This document shows positions 34,220-47,122 of a stretch of DNA of 64,000 bases, one piece after another (within the stretch, counting starts at the first letter, position 1; the number at the start of each line of letters is the position of its first letter). Origin of the DNA: Oikopleura dioica. Lineage: Eukaryota; Chordata; Appendicularia; Copelata; Oikopleuridae. The stretch lies in contig OU015568.1 of NCBI GenBank assembly GCA_907165135.1, positions 4,162,501-4,226,500 of the forward strand, in the 5' to 3' direction. Made by a program: the position numbers and the translations under genes. Below the pieces are notes generated by a model. That model was given only the letters and a program-made list of their open reading frames with translations. It ran no database searches and was not told where the DNA came from.

Positions 34220-37200
34220 ATGCTTGCTCTAGAATTCGTGCTATTTTACCTCGGCTCAGGTATTCTTTCTAGCCGATTTTGATAAATTCAGGATCGTTTT
34301 ATTTTGATCAGGGCTCTAAACAGACTAGTCCGGGCTCGGACTAAGTCCGAAGTTCGTCAAGTCTTGTCCGGCCGGACGGACCAGACTTCTGATTTTTTGG
34401 CTGAGAAAATTTTTGGACTAAACCAGACCAGACTTGGCTCTGTCCCCGGACTTAGTCCGAAAAGTCCGAAAAAGCTGGACTACTTCCAGACTTATGTGAC
34501 ATAAGTTATGTCTTAGTCCGAAAAGACTGAGATGTCCAAAAAGTCCGAGAAGACTGGACCACTTCCAGACTACTTACAGACTTATTTTCTGACCACTAGA
34601 ATCCGAAAAAGTCCGAAAAGTCTTCATTTTTCTAAGAAATACGAATATATTTCGAACAAAATACGTAAGTTTTACTTGATTCAGTTCAAAAAATTTTAGA
34701 AAGAATTTCAAATTATCGATGTGTACTTACTGATGAGTTAGTTTCGATTTTTCGCCTCAGATTTAGAGCCCTGATTTTGATTTTAAAAAAATTTTGGTCC
34801 ATCTCTTTCAAAATATAGTAGATATTGATGGTTATTTAGTACTTGATTCAAATTTTCTATGTGAATCGAATATAAAAAGATTCAGAGTTGTTGAAATTTA
34901 TGGTGTTTAGCTTTTGCCGAAAAACCGAAACGTACAACTTTCCAAAAGGCGTCTTTCCTTTCGAAGATTACCGAGCTGGTCGAATCAGTCTTCACGAGCT
35001 TGGCTTTCCGTCGGAAAAATATGTAATCTCAAAGCCGCCAGTCGAGATCAAAGTCAAAGCAATAGGAGATGATCAGACGGAGAGCGGCGTTTTTATGCGA
35101 CAAGAGCTGCCAAACCATTTTGACGAGCTCATCGCCTCAATTGGCGAAGAAGACGAAGACGAACTGACGATCATACAATTTGACGAAGAAGTCGAGGAGG
35201 GGACGAAAGTCGTCGTCACGCTCAATTTCATCGATGGGAAAGAAGACGAAGCAAAGGTGTTTTAAGATACAGACAAAACGGACAATTCCGGAACGGACAA
35301 TTCCGGAGATTTGAGGGAAATTGGTAAAATTTTGTAAGCGCACAATTCCGAAAATTTCAAACAAAAAATTCAACTGAGAGGTCTATTTTCTATGTTGGAC
35401 CACCTTTTTGCGAAAAAAAACGAATAATTTTCAGAAAAGTAATCAGAGAAAAGCCAAAAAAGCCATCGGCAGCACTTAAAAAAGCCTATTTTCAGGTTGA
35501 CACCCTTCAAAAATTTTTCAAGTAGAATTCGGACAATTCCGGAGATTTGGCGCTTTTCCCCATAAAAAAAACTTCCGGAATTTTCCGTTTTGTCTGTAAT
35601 AAACAAAAACTATTTTTATCATAATTTTCTCAGCAAAACAGCGAATTGGACGTCTACCACATCGACGAAATGGAAATCTCCAGCGAGAGTCCCTTCGACT
35701 CGTCGCAAAAGCATTTGAGCTTTACGATCCGTCCAGTTAAAGGTGAAACAAGTTATAAATGTCAGTTAGCTCGAGTGATCTTCATTTTACGATAATCGCT
35801 TTCTACTTTTTGAAGAGCTGACTTTGAAGTTCATTTATTATGTCGAAATGCGGTTTGAAGAAGTGTTGGTTCTCGTAAATTAAAAGATTAAAATAGCAAC
35901 ATGAATAATGTCAATTTCTCCGGGTTAAAATAAGGTTCCTATCTCCCTAAAAATGCATTCAGAATCAGCTGAGCCAATTGCGATTCGACTGTCAGAACTT
36001 CCAAACGATCCACGAGACTTCAACTTTCTCAAAACCGAAATCATCGAAGAATCTTCCGATGAGAAAATTCTTCTCCGTACTCATTTTGAACTGACTCCAG
36101 AATATCTCGTCGATTCGGTTGTTCAATTCTTCGATTTCAAGAAGCTTTTGGTTCCGCTTGAGCAAGTCATGATTGAGGATGTTGATTGCTTTGAGAAGAG
36201 TGGGGTTGAAATCGACGAGAACGGCATTGTGTTGGTCGACTATTTTTTCTTCCAGGAGAAAGAAATTTGCGAGAAAACTGAGATGCTCATTCTCAATTTG
36301 GCGCAAAAAGAATTTGAGATATTTCTCCCGAAAAACTCGTATGCACCAAAACTGCTTGGCTTCAATTTTACAGCTCTTGAGATCGTCTTTGCCAATGACT
36401 ACATAAGCCCCGCATTGAACAATCTCGCATATCTTCTGGTGGAAGATAAAGACGGGCTGAGTTCCGGAATCGGTCTCCCCAAATTGATGCCGATTTCAAA
36501 GTCATCTGTTTTGGGGTCTTCACTCATTTTTACGCCGATAAAGACGCCTCACGAAAACATTCTTCTCTACGAACTGCGACTATCTTATCCGGAAGATTTA
36601 TTCTCGATAAAGGACTTGCAATCACATTTAGAAATGATTGGCATCAAATACTTGAAAATCTCCGACCAGCCGATTTACGATTCTTTGAGAAAATCATCGA
36701 TTTATCCGTTTTCTCTAAGAAAATGCGAAAAAACGACACATAAATTCATCATTTCAGAAGATTTCAAGGACTGCACGGATGCAAAACTGGCTGTCAAAAT
36801 TCTCAAAGCTCAGCTAGACCCCTGCGATACAGAAGTATTCCTCGATTCTGCATCGAAAACGATCACAATAAGCTCTAAAGACCCACTGGACCGAAAAGTC
36901 ATCGATAAAACGAAAGAAATCCTCGGATGTCTCGTCAGATCTCCACGAACAGATCTCGAGACCGATATTTCTAGCGCAGGAAGTGCGATGAAAACTGAAT
37001 ATCTTCCGTATGCGATTCCCGGGATCGCCTTGGTTTTCATTTTGTGGATATTGGCGAAGGACTTGCTACAGAAACAGAAGGAGAAAGACTCGTTGGAGAG
37101 AATCTTCTTTTTGCTTGAATCGCTGTTCATATTCTTGGATATTTGCTCAACAGGTTTGCTACACATAGTGAACTAGAAGATTTGTTTTTAAATTTTCCAA

Positions 37201-38193
37201 TTGACCTGTAGAAAGTTATGAATGAGCACCATAACGGAATGTTAAAGTTCTAGCCATTTAAATTTAAGTCTCTCGCTTCCTTTCTGATTAATTTATTATA
37301 GCTGTTAAATTATCATCAGCTCCTATAAGTCGGATTTTTAAGCTCTCTACGCAAAAATAGAATTGGGTTTATTTTATATTTAGCTGCTGTTCTGTCTATT
37401 TACCTTCAAAAACGCGTCATCTCCGACCTCTCAACTACTTTCATTATTCTGATCATCGTCCTCATGCTCGCTTCTCTTGCCCTACTCATCTTCCGAAACC
37501 TCAAACCAATGGACCACTTCGGCTGGATCATCCTCGATTCATTGAGCATCAAGGGTCTTCAAATTTTTCTCATCGGCCTCTATTTTGTTCCATTCATTCC
37601 AGCAACCTTTGGGTACCCGATCTTTCTGATCATCTTTGCCGTCTTTGGCCTCCTCGGATTTCTTTGGAACATGGTCATGTGGTTCTCGAAATTGACCGAA
37701 GAGCGAGAGCGAACAAAAGTATGATTCCAATCAAGAAAGCTTTTTATCAAAAAAAAAAAATATTTAGGAGATGATATTTTTTGGCATTTCGGGAGTACTC
37801 GGGCTTACTTCTTGGATTTGCTTTTTGGTCTACATTTTGATGAATTTCGGGCGGACAAATCTTCAATCACAATTCAGGTTAGCACAAATGAAAGCTGTTA
37901 ACTCGAGTCTTTAGGTGCATTGAAATCAAGGAGGACAACAAAATCCCCACTCCGTTTTCTTGCTTCGAAATCGGTCAATTTTTCTTCATCATTCCTGCCG
38001 CTGGAGCTGTGCTCTTTGGACTATTAAACTTATTCCTCTCGCTCAAATCGATATCAGGAAAATTGAAAAACTACAAAACAAAATGTTTTTTCGTAAACTT
38101 TCTTCAATTTTCTAAGATCCTGGACAAAGAAGACTTCTAGAAAGCCGCGAAGAAGCGCCCTCAAATCGTGATAACCAGACCCTGAGAAAGTGA
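34220..38193 (+). CDS. Orphan multi-pass membrane protein, large ectodomain
   Basis: Exons: 34220-34259 (proposed signal exon MLALEFVLFYLGS), 34886-35256, 35634-35742, 35963-37153, 37384-37718, 37768-37877, 37915-38057 and 38117-38193. All joins are in phase. The first ~560 residues are soluble, acidic and Cys-poor. From there about seven hydrophobic segments follow: IPGIALVFILWILA, FLLESLFIFLDI, FIILIIVLMLASLALLIF, GLQIFLIGLYFVPF, YPIFLIIFAVFGLLGFLW, FFGISGVLGLTSWICFLVYI and FFFIIPAAGAVLFGLL. The last join uses a GA donor (ATATCAG|GAAAAT); reading through instead ends at 38140. The spliced tail is charged (SDPGQRRLLESREEAPS). No E/DRY, NPxxY, GPS or transporter signature seen. Family unknown; a receptor-like 7TM is one possibility. 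AATAAA at about 38247. Confidence 0.65.
34310..34640 (+). repeat. Degenerate AGTCCGAAA repeats in intron 1
   Basis: About 330 bp filled with irregular copies of CTTAGTCCGAAAAG, GTCCGAAAA and CAGACTT. Spacing varies, so this is a simple-sequence-like expansion, not a CRISPR array. It lies in the proposed first intron of the multi-pass protein gene. Confidence 0.65.
35270..35596. mobile_element. TA-flanked MITE in an intron
   Basis: A 327-bp element begins CAGACAAAACGGACAATTCC and ends with the imperfect complement (GGAATTTTCCGTTTTGTCTG). It is flanked by TA on both sides, as expected for Tc1/mariner-type insertion. Internal ACAATTCCGGA units repeat near both ends. It accounts for most of the 377-nt intron between exons 2 and 3 of the multi-pass protein gene. 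No transposase is encoded. Confidence 0.8.
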
Positions 38194-38504
38194 TAAACAC
38201 GACTGTATATGTTTTGAAATGTATATTGTACCAGAATTTACAAACAATAAAAAGAGTTGCTGAACTACAGTACATTTTGTGTGTTTTGACGCAGTGCTTA
38301 TTTTCTGTACAATTGTGTGAGTGTTTTATATGCAGCGAAGAAATTTTAAGTATTTTTGTCAGAATTTGTTAGATTTTTTTCTAAGGGAGAATCCTTTTGG
38401 TGATCCTCATTGATGCTGTTGACTTGGAATTTTCAGAAGTTGTCGAGGTTTTGGCGGTTTATGGGTATCCTTGAAGATGAATAGCTAAAAAATGAATAGA
38501 GAGG

Positions 38505-41500
38505 TTAAACGGGATTTGAATTATGTACAGTTTGGCTCGTGTAAATCACTGTAAAATAAATAGATAAAGAATTATCATTTTTGCGACTTATGGTTTCTCA
38601 AAAGAAATTCTTCCATAACTTACATTGAGCGACATCACGAGCAATTTGATAACAGTAATTCGAGTCACAGGTTCCTTTCTAAAAATGACCGGTTAAAAAG
38701 TTCCCAATGATATATCTTACGTCTCCAGCGCGACCATCTCTTCCATCAGCGCCGTTTCTCCCTGGCGGTCCAGGCGGTCCTGGCGGGCCAACTGGCCCTG
38801 GTGGTCCGTATTCTCCATCTAAAGTTGTCGATAAAGAAGTTATTCGAAGACAGAGGTTAGTAGGTAGAGTATACTGGTTTATAAAATCACCGCCAGTGTA
38901 TCAAAAGAAGATATCACAAGTATTTCTAGAGCAAGTTACAGTGCTGTGATATCTTTTATTCATTTGATACGCGAATAAAACATGATTCAAAGCTATATTT
39001 TTTGCACCAAGCTACTTACGTCTTCGAATCCAGGCTATGAAATGAAGGGTTAGACAAAAATTTCAAGGCAAAGATGAAGATCAGATTTTGTTAGATTTTA
39101 TGGTTGGAAAAATAAGATAAGGCTCTTTACGCTCTAGTTCTCGGATTCTTTACTGATAAAAATCGAATTTCGAATATAAATAAGAATCAATCATTCAATA
39201 ATCAATATTTTTTCTCTATTTTTTAGAAATGAAAATACCCCATGAAGTATAAAAACCGGAATAATGAAAAACTCTTTATCAAAATGTGCTATTTGAAGAA
39301 TGATATCTAAAATAAAAAATTTTGAAAATGAGCCTTTTCTTTTTAAATTCAAAATCTGCACAATTCTTACCTTGGAGATCCCTGTCTCCTCTTCTTCCCC
39401 TTCCATCTCTTCCATCCCTTCCTGGAGGCCCTTGATCTCCTTTTCTCCCATCTTTTCCCATCGGTCCGATTGGTCCAGGATCACCAGGTCTTCCTTGCAG
39501 CCCATCCATTCCCGGTAGACCTGGTTCTCCGGGCGGCCCGGGGGGACCAGGCATGCCAAAGAAAAAGTCTTTCATTTTTGGATTCCACGCGAGCTCGTCA
39601 TTTCTATCCGCTAATGTATCTCTATTTGATCGCCCAGGCTCATCGGATTGATAAGGATGTCTGCCTCCATTTTCAATCAGCTGATAGGTGATTTCCGGAA
39701 TTGCTCGTTTCAGGACTCGGTGAATGATTTCATCCATTTTTGAGTTGACCATTTCCTTCACTTTCACCTAACAAGAAAAGTTTATTCCGGCGCTTAAGAT
39801 TAAGGGTATCGTACCATAAGCTCACGTTCAAGAGAAATATCAACCAAATCCTGGATTTGCCGCTCAATGTCGACTCTTAAAAAATCGTTTAGCCAAATCA
39901 GCGCAATTTGATATTTTCGCGACGCTGATATATTTGACGGGCTGACACTGATTTAGAACCTAATCGATCAATCTATCCCGTTCTTTCCAGCTTTTTAGAT
40001 AAATTTCCAATTTCTTACCGATCAAGTGTCGCGGGCCGCCCAGCATAACCTGGGGGACCCATTGGTCCTCTTGGTCCGGTGTAGCCACTGTCACCTTTGT
40101 CGCCTTTCTTACCGGGGTTGCCTTGATGCCCCTTGTATCCTTTTTCTCCAGGTTTGCCGTTCATTCCATTGTTTCCCTTTTGGCCTTGAATTCCTGGTCG
40201 ACCTTGAGCACCATTCGATCCAGGATTGCCTCTTGGTCCCTCATCTCCCTTGGCACCTGTTCGTCCTGTTTCTCCAGCTGGTCCGGTTGCGCCAGGATGC
40301 CCCTGTGGTCCAATCGGTCCGGGTTCTCCTTTTTGTCCATCGTCACCTTGTGGTCCAATCAGCCCTTGATATCCAGGTGGTCCGGGCAGACCATGTTGTC
40401 CTTGCGTCCCGGGCACTCCCTTGTCTCCCTTTGGCCCGAACGGACCCTGTGGCCCTTGAATTCCTTCATCTCCTCTTTCTCCTTTCGGACCAATTGGGCC
40501 TCTAGGTCCAGCTGGGCCAGACACGCCCGGCAATCCAGGTACTCCATCATTGCCGCTTTTTCCGTCAACTCCTGGCTCGCCTTTTTGTCCATCTTTTCCA
40601 GCTTTTCCATCAAATCCCTGGACTCCCACGCTTCCTTTGTCGCCTTTATCCCCAGTGTCACCGCGAACGCCAGGTGGGCCGCTTTGTCCTTGAGCTCCAA
40701 CTTGGCCGGGCAGCCCAGGGGAACCCTTTTGTCCTTTTATTCCAGTCTCTCCAGGATTTCCTTTCTCGCCGATTTCGCCTTTGTCGCCTCGCGCGCCCGG
40801 ATTTCCTTCTGGGCCAATTATCCCTTGAGGACCTTCAAGGCCAAGAGCACCTGGCTCGCCTTTCTCTCCTTGAATGCCCTGGTCACCTTGTTTTCCTTGG
40901 ACACCAGGCTCGCCTTTTGGACCTTCTGAGCCAGAAGAACCTTTTTGACCTGCATCACCTTCTGGTCCGGGCAAACCTTTCTCGGTTAATAAATTTATTA
41001 TTTCAAATACAGATCAAGACTAGTTTTAAGCGGGGACAAATTACTGGAGAATTTCAAATTTCAGTGCTTCATTTTATTATTATCGATTTCTATATGAGGA
41101 AACACTTTCAGTAATTTCCAACAGGTAGTCTGGTGTCTCAGTCATTTTGCTTCATCTCATAATTTTTTTGCTTTTGAAACGGGGGAATTTTTGACTTTAT
41201 ACTCGCGGTGCAGAGTAATAAATTTTATGATCCGCAATAACTGCATGTAATAATGCTCCGTTATCTATGAAATCATCTTTTGAACCGATTCCTGGAATGC
41301 CGGGAGGTCCAGCTGGACAGGAGCAATTTTTCTCTTCTTCTTGTGATTCTTGAATGACCACTTGCCCAGGAGGACCTGGTGGTCCCGGAAGACCAGGTAA
41401 TCCTCTTGGTCCTTGAGGACCATCTTCACCTCTTGGTCCGATCGGTCCGGTGATTTCCGTGATATCCCCCGGTTCGCCCTTCTGGCCGGGTAATCCATCT

Positions 41501-44500
41501 TTTCCATTTTCTCCAGCAGGTCCCATCGGGCCAACAGCACCAGGGATGCCAGGTTTTCCAATCAGGCCATCTTCTCCTTTAGGTCCAACAGGGCCAATAT
41601 CTCCGCGAGCGCCTTTGTCACCCTTATCACCATCTTCTCCTGGTCTTCCAGCATCGCCAAAACTACCAGGAATGCCAGGAAGACCTGGATCGCCTCGTTG
41701 TCCTTTCGGGCCAGTTTCGCCTTGTGCTCCAACAAGTGGTTCGAGTTTGATAATTTCGCACTCCCCTTTTTCTCCTTTCGGTCCAGCAGGTCCCGTTATG
41801 CTCAGTCCTTCTGGTCCTTGAAAACCTGGTGGTCCGATTGGTCCAGCTGGTCCAGGGGGCCCGGCAGGGCAGTCACAAAGCTGAAGGGCATCTTCTGGGG
41901 GTTGATCAGCGTACAAATTTCGAGGGATGGAAGTAGGAAGGGGAGCGGAAGGAGTGGTAGTCCGTAGAGGGCAGAAATCAATGTTGTCTGGAAGCTCGCA
42001 GCAAAAACGCTCGGCTAGAATTGACGATGAGAGAAGATGCCTAAGACAGAGAGGCTTATATTTGGTACTTACAGTTAAGAGCAGCTTCAGTATCACAGAA
42101 GATGTTTATTTTATCTAGGGTGACATGGGAAGTCTCGTCAGACAAATGAGTGATTCCATTCAACGAAATGTTCGAATCCTTTTGTCGCATCTTTCTGATC
42201 CCGATATGCTCGCAATCGGCATACAACGATACCGAGTTCGCATTGACGGACATCAGAACCTTGTGCCGCCCGGGTTGAAATAAAGGCTCGAGTTTCTTGA
42301 ACTTCCGAAGATCAAATTTGGCCTTTGTTTCGCGTCCGTCAAGTCCAAGTCCGCCAAAAGTCACCAGTTTGTTTCGGAAATCGACTTTTATGACCATCTG
42401 TGTGAGGCCATTTTCATCGTTGATTTCAAGAACTCTCCATATTTTAGGTTTTTCAACATGTTTTTTAAGTAAAAAGTCAATTTTCAAAATAAGTAAAACC
42501 CAAAACCCATGATTTTCTCTTCACTTTTGAGATGTCATAGACGAATACGATAGTATACTGATCTGGTAAACCCTTGGGAAAGATTTCATGTGTTCTTTTT
42601 CGATTCACGAGAAGATTTGAAGGAGATGAAGTTTCGCCAAGAAGATTTTCTAGTGATCGCTGCGTTGATTCATCCGCTGAAATTTTTTCAAACACCATAA
42701 AGAGATTTAAAATACTGAAAACATAGATCTTTTTTGCGTCACCACTTTCGATAGTATATATTAATATTCAGTAGAATTGTTAATTACCCCAACTCCGGAA
42801 ATTGTTGAAAAATGTTAAATCGTGAAAAATCTTACCGAATTTAGTAAACATCTGCAGCAAGTCAAATCCTAAATGACTCTTCTCATCGAGATAGCCAATC
42901 TTCTCCAAAATATTATCAGTCGACATATTCGGGCAAATAGAATGAATGCAAATTGTTCTTCTCAAACTCGACCTTCAATAATTTTTACTAAAAGAATTAT
43001 CGAAAACCCTAACCGTATACTTTCAATGGCGCTGTAGTCAGAAACGGAGAATTTATGGCGATGGGTGGGTTTTGAAGCGATCTCATCGAGCTCGTCTTTG
43101 ATTGCATGGCCGACTCCGACGGCGTAGACAACTATTCCATCTTCCTTTTTAAGACTTTTCTTATAATATCTTCTCAAAACATAATTATGGTGTCTTTTAT
43201 TCAAAACAAAAAAGCCGTTCCTGTGCAATAACCGAGGGCCCAGCTACATTGTCCTGTGCCCTCCCATCCGTTAAGACGATCATAATCCTATTGATGCCCT
43301 CTGATAGTCCTCTAAATAAACGCTCATTATATTCTGAGGTCAGATAAGGACATAATTGGGAGAAGGAGACAAACCTGGCGCCGGAAGTCTCGGCAAAGGC
43401 AACTTCGCTAGCGAAGCGGATACTTTCTCCAGTCAGCGTGTTCCCTCGCTCGTACATCAAACTCTGAGCAAATAAAATCAACACAAGGGTCATGGGCAAT
43501 TATCACTGGCAGACAACATAAAGAGGTTATTCTCTCTTACATGGATCGCTTTAATCAAGTCTTCTTTGCTCAATCCATTTCCCAGCGAAATTTCCATCCT
43601 CGGCGCGTCGGAATAAATGACGACTCCAACTCTGGTTCCGCCGCCATCTTCTTCGATGTCGAAGGTGTCGACCAATTTGCCAATCCATTGGCGAACCTTT
43701 TCGAAATCCTTACAAACGAGATAATTGCCGCCACTTGATTCGGAGTCAGCTTTGAAAGAAGATTATCCCGTGCCTGATCGCCAACAGAAGCCGAGCTGTC
43801 AACGTTGAACACGACGTCGTATTTTACCCGGCGGCACTCTGAATTTTTATGATTTTATGATCAGACATAATTTAAAAGAGGCTGTTCTTTAGTTTTTGTG
43901 GAAATTGACAAAAAAGGCAAAAAAAATTTAAAAATTCGGCAAAAAGGTCTTTTTTGGAAAATTGAAAATTTAGGAATTTTCTTAAGAAAAAATCGACAGT
44001 TTAAGAATTTACTATAGAAAAAATCGATAATTTCAGAATTTGCTTTTAAAACTTTCTTTTTCATTCTTATTTTAGAAAAAATATATTTCATGCATCTGTG
44101 AAGACAGCTATAAACACGTGTGCTTATTTTGTTATTTGAAATTTCCCTTTTCATCGCTCAAAAAAAAAGGTGCCAAATTTAGGCACTGATCGGAATTTTC
44201 CCTCAAGCTGATCTCAACTGATCAGCCCCGACCGCGAAAAATTCTAGCGGTCGAGATAATGCTCCATTTTGGACGCAAAAAGGCTTTTTTCGAAGAAGGG
44301 AATTTTTAAATTTATTGAATTGGACCTGGGTTAACTCTTGAGTTTCCACAGACAAAACGAACTTGAGGATTGTTTGGTTTACTTCTTAATTGGATTTCGT
44401 GATAAATTCGAAGAACAGACCCGCTTAAGAAAATTAAAACAGCAAAAGTCGATCCCACAGATGTAAATTTTCATGAAAAAATGACACTTCCGCGGTTAAT

Positions 44501-45642
44501 TGAATTGCTTTTATCTCAAAAATTATTGATCTAATCGAACATTTTTACAGTCATTTTGTTCAATTATCATGAGTAATCATGAAAAAAGTAAGATAAAGAT
44601 TAATTTCCGGTTTCGATTATTTTGATGGATCAGCCCGATTATCACAACATATGTTTTTGTCAAAGAGCGTTTAGGGTCATGAAAATTTCAAGAAAATCCC
44701 TCTTTATTTGAAAATTGCCGGAAGTGCGGCAGTTTTACAACCTTGAGATAATTCTTGTCATATTTATTTATGATATAATCGAAGAATTTTGCGCTTTCAG
44801 ACGAAAATTTTTGTTCTCAAAGACGAAAAAGAGTCAGTTTTAACAGGACTTTAGGAAAAGATTAAAAAAAGAGGAATTCCAAAACAAAAGGGTTGGAAAA
44901 GATAAGACTCATAAATTTGGAAAGAATCAGATTTGGTACTGGGAGATTGGCAGCAGTCCAACGGTGTGAAAACGCGTGTTTATAGCGTCAGAAAACTTGT
45001 CAGATTGGATCTTATCCACGACGCTTCCGCACCCTTCATGACCTTGGTCAGACTTTGGCCATCTTCCAGCTTGATAGATTCTTTATTTTTAATAAGAGGT
45101 AGAATATGGACCATATAATATGGTCCATATTATATGGTTGCCCTTTTAGAAGAATGGTTTTCATGGATTAAATTATTTTATCATAATTTTCTGAAAATAA
45201 ATTTGTCGGTTTCGAAAATTTGTAAAAGATTTATGGTTTTTTCTTAAAATTACGAATTTTTATACTCATAAGTGTCATGGTTTTTTTTTCAATTTTTCAT
45301 GTTCTGAAAAGGTTATTCGAGTTGAGTCTAGTCGACCCAATCTCGAATCAAAATAAATCACCACCCTTGGCTAATTTTTCATGTCCTCTCTCGTGGAAAT
45401 CCAGCCCGGCACTTTCTCACCCGTTCCTCCTTACTTTTAAAATCCCTAGCTTTTCCTCCAAGAAGAGAAATCTCCGGTATACGAGTTTTATCCGACTTTA
45501 AAAATAACTCACGTGATCCATTTGGCGCTACTCCATCTTGATTTTCCAAAATTGGAACAAGATTTCGTCGATTTCGCGTGCTTCGCTTCTCCGCCGCGGA
45601 ATTGAAAATTGCTAGAAAAGCGAGAAGAATCTTCATTTTCAA
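38505..45642 (-). CDS. FACIT-type collagen (VWA-TSPN-collagenous)
   Basis: A many-exon gene. Exon 1 (45642-45512) encodes signal peptide [17 protein letters not shown] and a basic linker. After a ~1.7-kb intron come VWA exons (43838 to about 42830): [11 protein letters not shown] gives the MIDAS DxSxS, then [18 protein letters not shown] and [12 protein letters not shown]. Then a thrombospondin-N/LamG-like exon set ([30 protein letters not shown]; ~42680-42080). Gly-X-Y runs follow at about 41880-41300, 40985-40020, 39570-39365 and 38830-38715, with helical non-collagen linkers between them. The C-terminus is [12 protein letters not shown]...VHNSNPV, stop 38505. This order matches FACIT collagens such as types XXI/XXII: fibril-associated matrix. 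One intron needs a GA donor (CAG|GAACGG, 43220). A VWA junction near 43790 needs a 32-nt GC-AG intron or a 1-nt indel. The exons at 39850-39990 and 39010-39030 are less certain. Confidence 0.85.
43839..45511 (-). other. Long first intron of the collagen gene
   Basis: At ~1.7 kb it is far longer than the window's usual introns. No coding character. At 45107-45131 there is a palindrome (ATATGGACCATAT with its complement), followed by a partial third copy. Confidence 0.55.
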
Positions 45643-46185
45643 CCTTTTTCTGCTTCTAGCGCTCCAAAAATCTCATTTTCTTTGAATCTCTCCCTCTCTT
45701 TCTTTTCTTCTGAAAAACTTGAAAATACTATAAAAAGAAGGAGTTGGTTTTTATTGATAAGCAACTAGGTTTATCTGGTCGCTAACGAGGGGAGAAATAA
45801 AAAATAATAAGCGTGGAGTAAAAAACACTCGCGGGCGCCCATGAGCGAGACCGAGGGCGCGCCAAAAATTCGGAGACGCATTTTTGAGGGTTGATATCAA
45901 CAATGATAGATCGAAAATGGAATGATGGTAGCGCATCTTGCTACAGCCAAAAGTACCGGTTGATTTATCCTTACAAACCCAGGTAGATTGGATCGATTTT
46001 GAAATATTGTACTTTTTATACAAAAATATGATGCGAAATAATGAGCATTATTTCTAGTGGCCATCAACCGAAAACCATTATTAAAATTAAAATTTTTTAA
46101 ATTTGTTGTTTTTCTTATAAAAATCTATGACAGTAAAAAAAGAAAACTATTACCCAGAAGGTTGGCTCTAGCAGAATAAAACGAT
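45643..46185. other. Intergenic 5' of the collagen gene
   Basis: Non-coding by eye; contains the presumed promoter of the collagen gene but no motif I can name. Confidence 0.4.
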
Positions 46186-46531
46186 CTTAAGGACCTCCCC
46201 GTCAGCTTTTTTTGAAAAATCAAATTTCGGAATTTTAAAATTTTGACCTCGGAAATGGATTGTACGGGTCAAAAAACGATTTTGAGGCTGCATTTTTTGG
46301 GGGTCTATCTCGACTCCTTCACCCCCAAAATCGCATTTGAAAATCGGACTTTTCGCCGAAAATTGAGGAATTTGCCCTAATTTTGGCAAAAATGTTGATT
46401 TTTCTTGGTCAAATCTTCGTCTTATCAAGTTTTTGAAGCAAGTTTAACTTGAGGACGTATTAAGAAACAAAAATATGGTGTTTTAAAAGATTTCATTTTT
46501 TCGGAGCAAAAAGCTGACGGGGGTTCCTTAA
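46186..46531. mobile_element. MITE with GACCTCCCCGTCAGC ends
   Basis: The left end CTTAAGGACCTCCCCGTCAG and the right end CTGACGGGGGTTCCTTAA are imperfect complements. Length about 346 bp, AT-rich interior, no transposase. Its right end overlaps the left end of the next element. Confidence 0.65.
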
Positions 46532-47122
46532 CGCATGAACGCACAAAATTTTTTCCTGCTGAACGCATATTGCGCAGATTTCTGCGCAGCACCTTTAGAG
46601 CGCTCTAGCGACGATTGTGGTCGAGATTTGAAAAAATCAAAGCTACCAGAATGAAGCTCAGACGCTTGCAAACAAGCTCATAATAGTTTAAAATCCTAAC
46701 CGTAACCCGAACCTCGGTAAAAATAATGATTTCTAAAGTTACTCGAAAATGAACCATTTTTTCCAATTTTTTTCAATTTCATTGATCGCAAATACAAATG
46801 TACAAAATACATATATACGAATGATATAATTCGATGCAATAATGCGATTAAACGTGGAAAAAAATTTTCATCGACGGAAAAATTAATTCAGAACTGTTGA
46901 AAAGCTAAAAAATCATAATTCGAAAGAATCGGAAATTTTTGTTCTGAAGCCAAATTTTTATCCTGAAGTCAAATTTTTTTCGATGCTAGATTCTGATTCC
47001 TCATCGAAAAAGAGCTCCTAAAGTGGGGGTCCATTTAAAATTTTGGTCAAGTAAAGTATGAGATATCGAGCTTTAAAGGGGCTCTGCGCAGAAATCTGCG
47101 CAATATGCGTTCAAGCGTTAAG
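46527..47122. mobile_element. MITE with AACGCATATTGCGCAGA ends
   Basis: The left end (46527-46590) and right end (47080-47122) are inverted copies: CTTAACGC, GAACGCATATTGCGCAGATT and TCTGCGCAG. About 596 bp long, non-coding interior. It abuts the preceding element, suggesting a preferred TTAA-like insertion site or a composite. Confidence 0.7.

Noticed and set aside
34310-34640. Possible CRISPR array
   Set aside because: Repeat units and spacers are irregular in length, and the context is clearly eukaryotic.
40026-40929. Plus-strand frames of 159 and 268 codons
   Set aside because: Antisense shadows of the Gly-X-Y collagen exon; their Ser/Leu/Trp-rich composition reflects the repeat.
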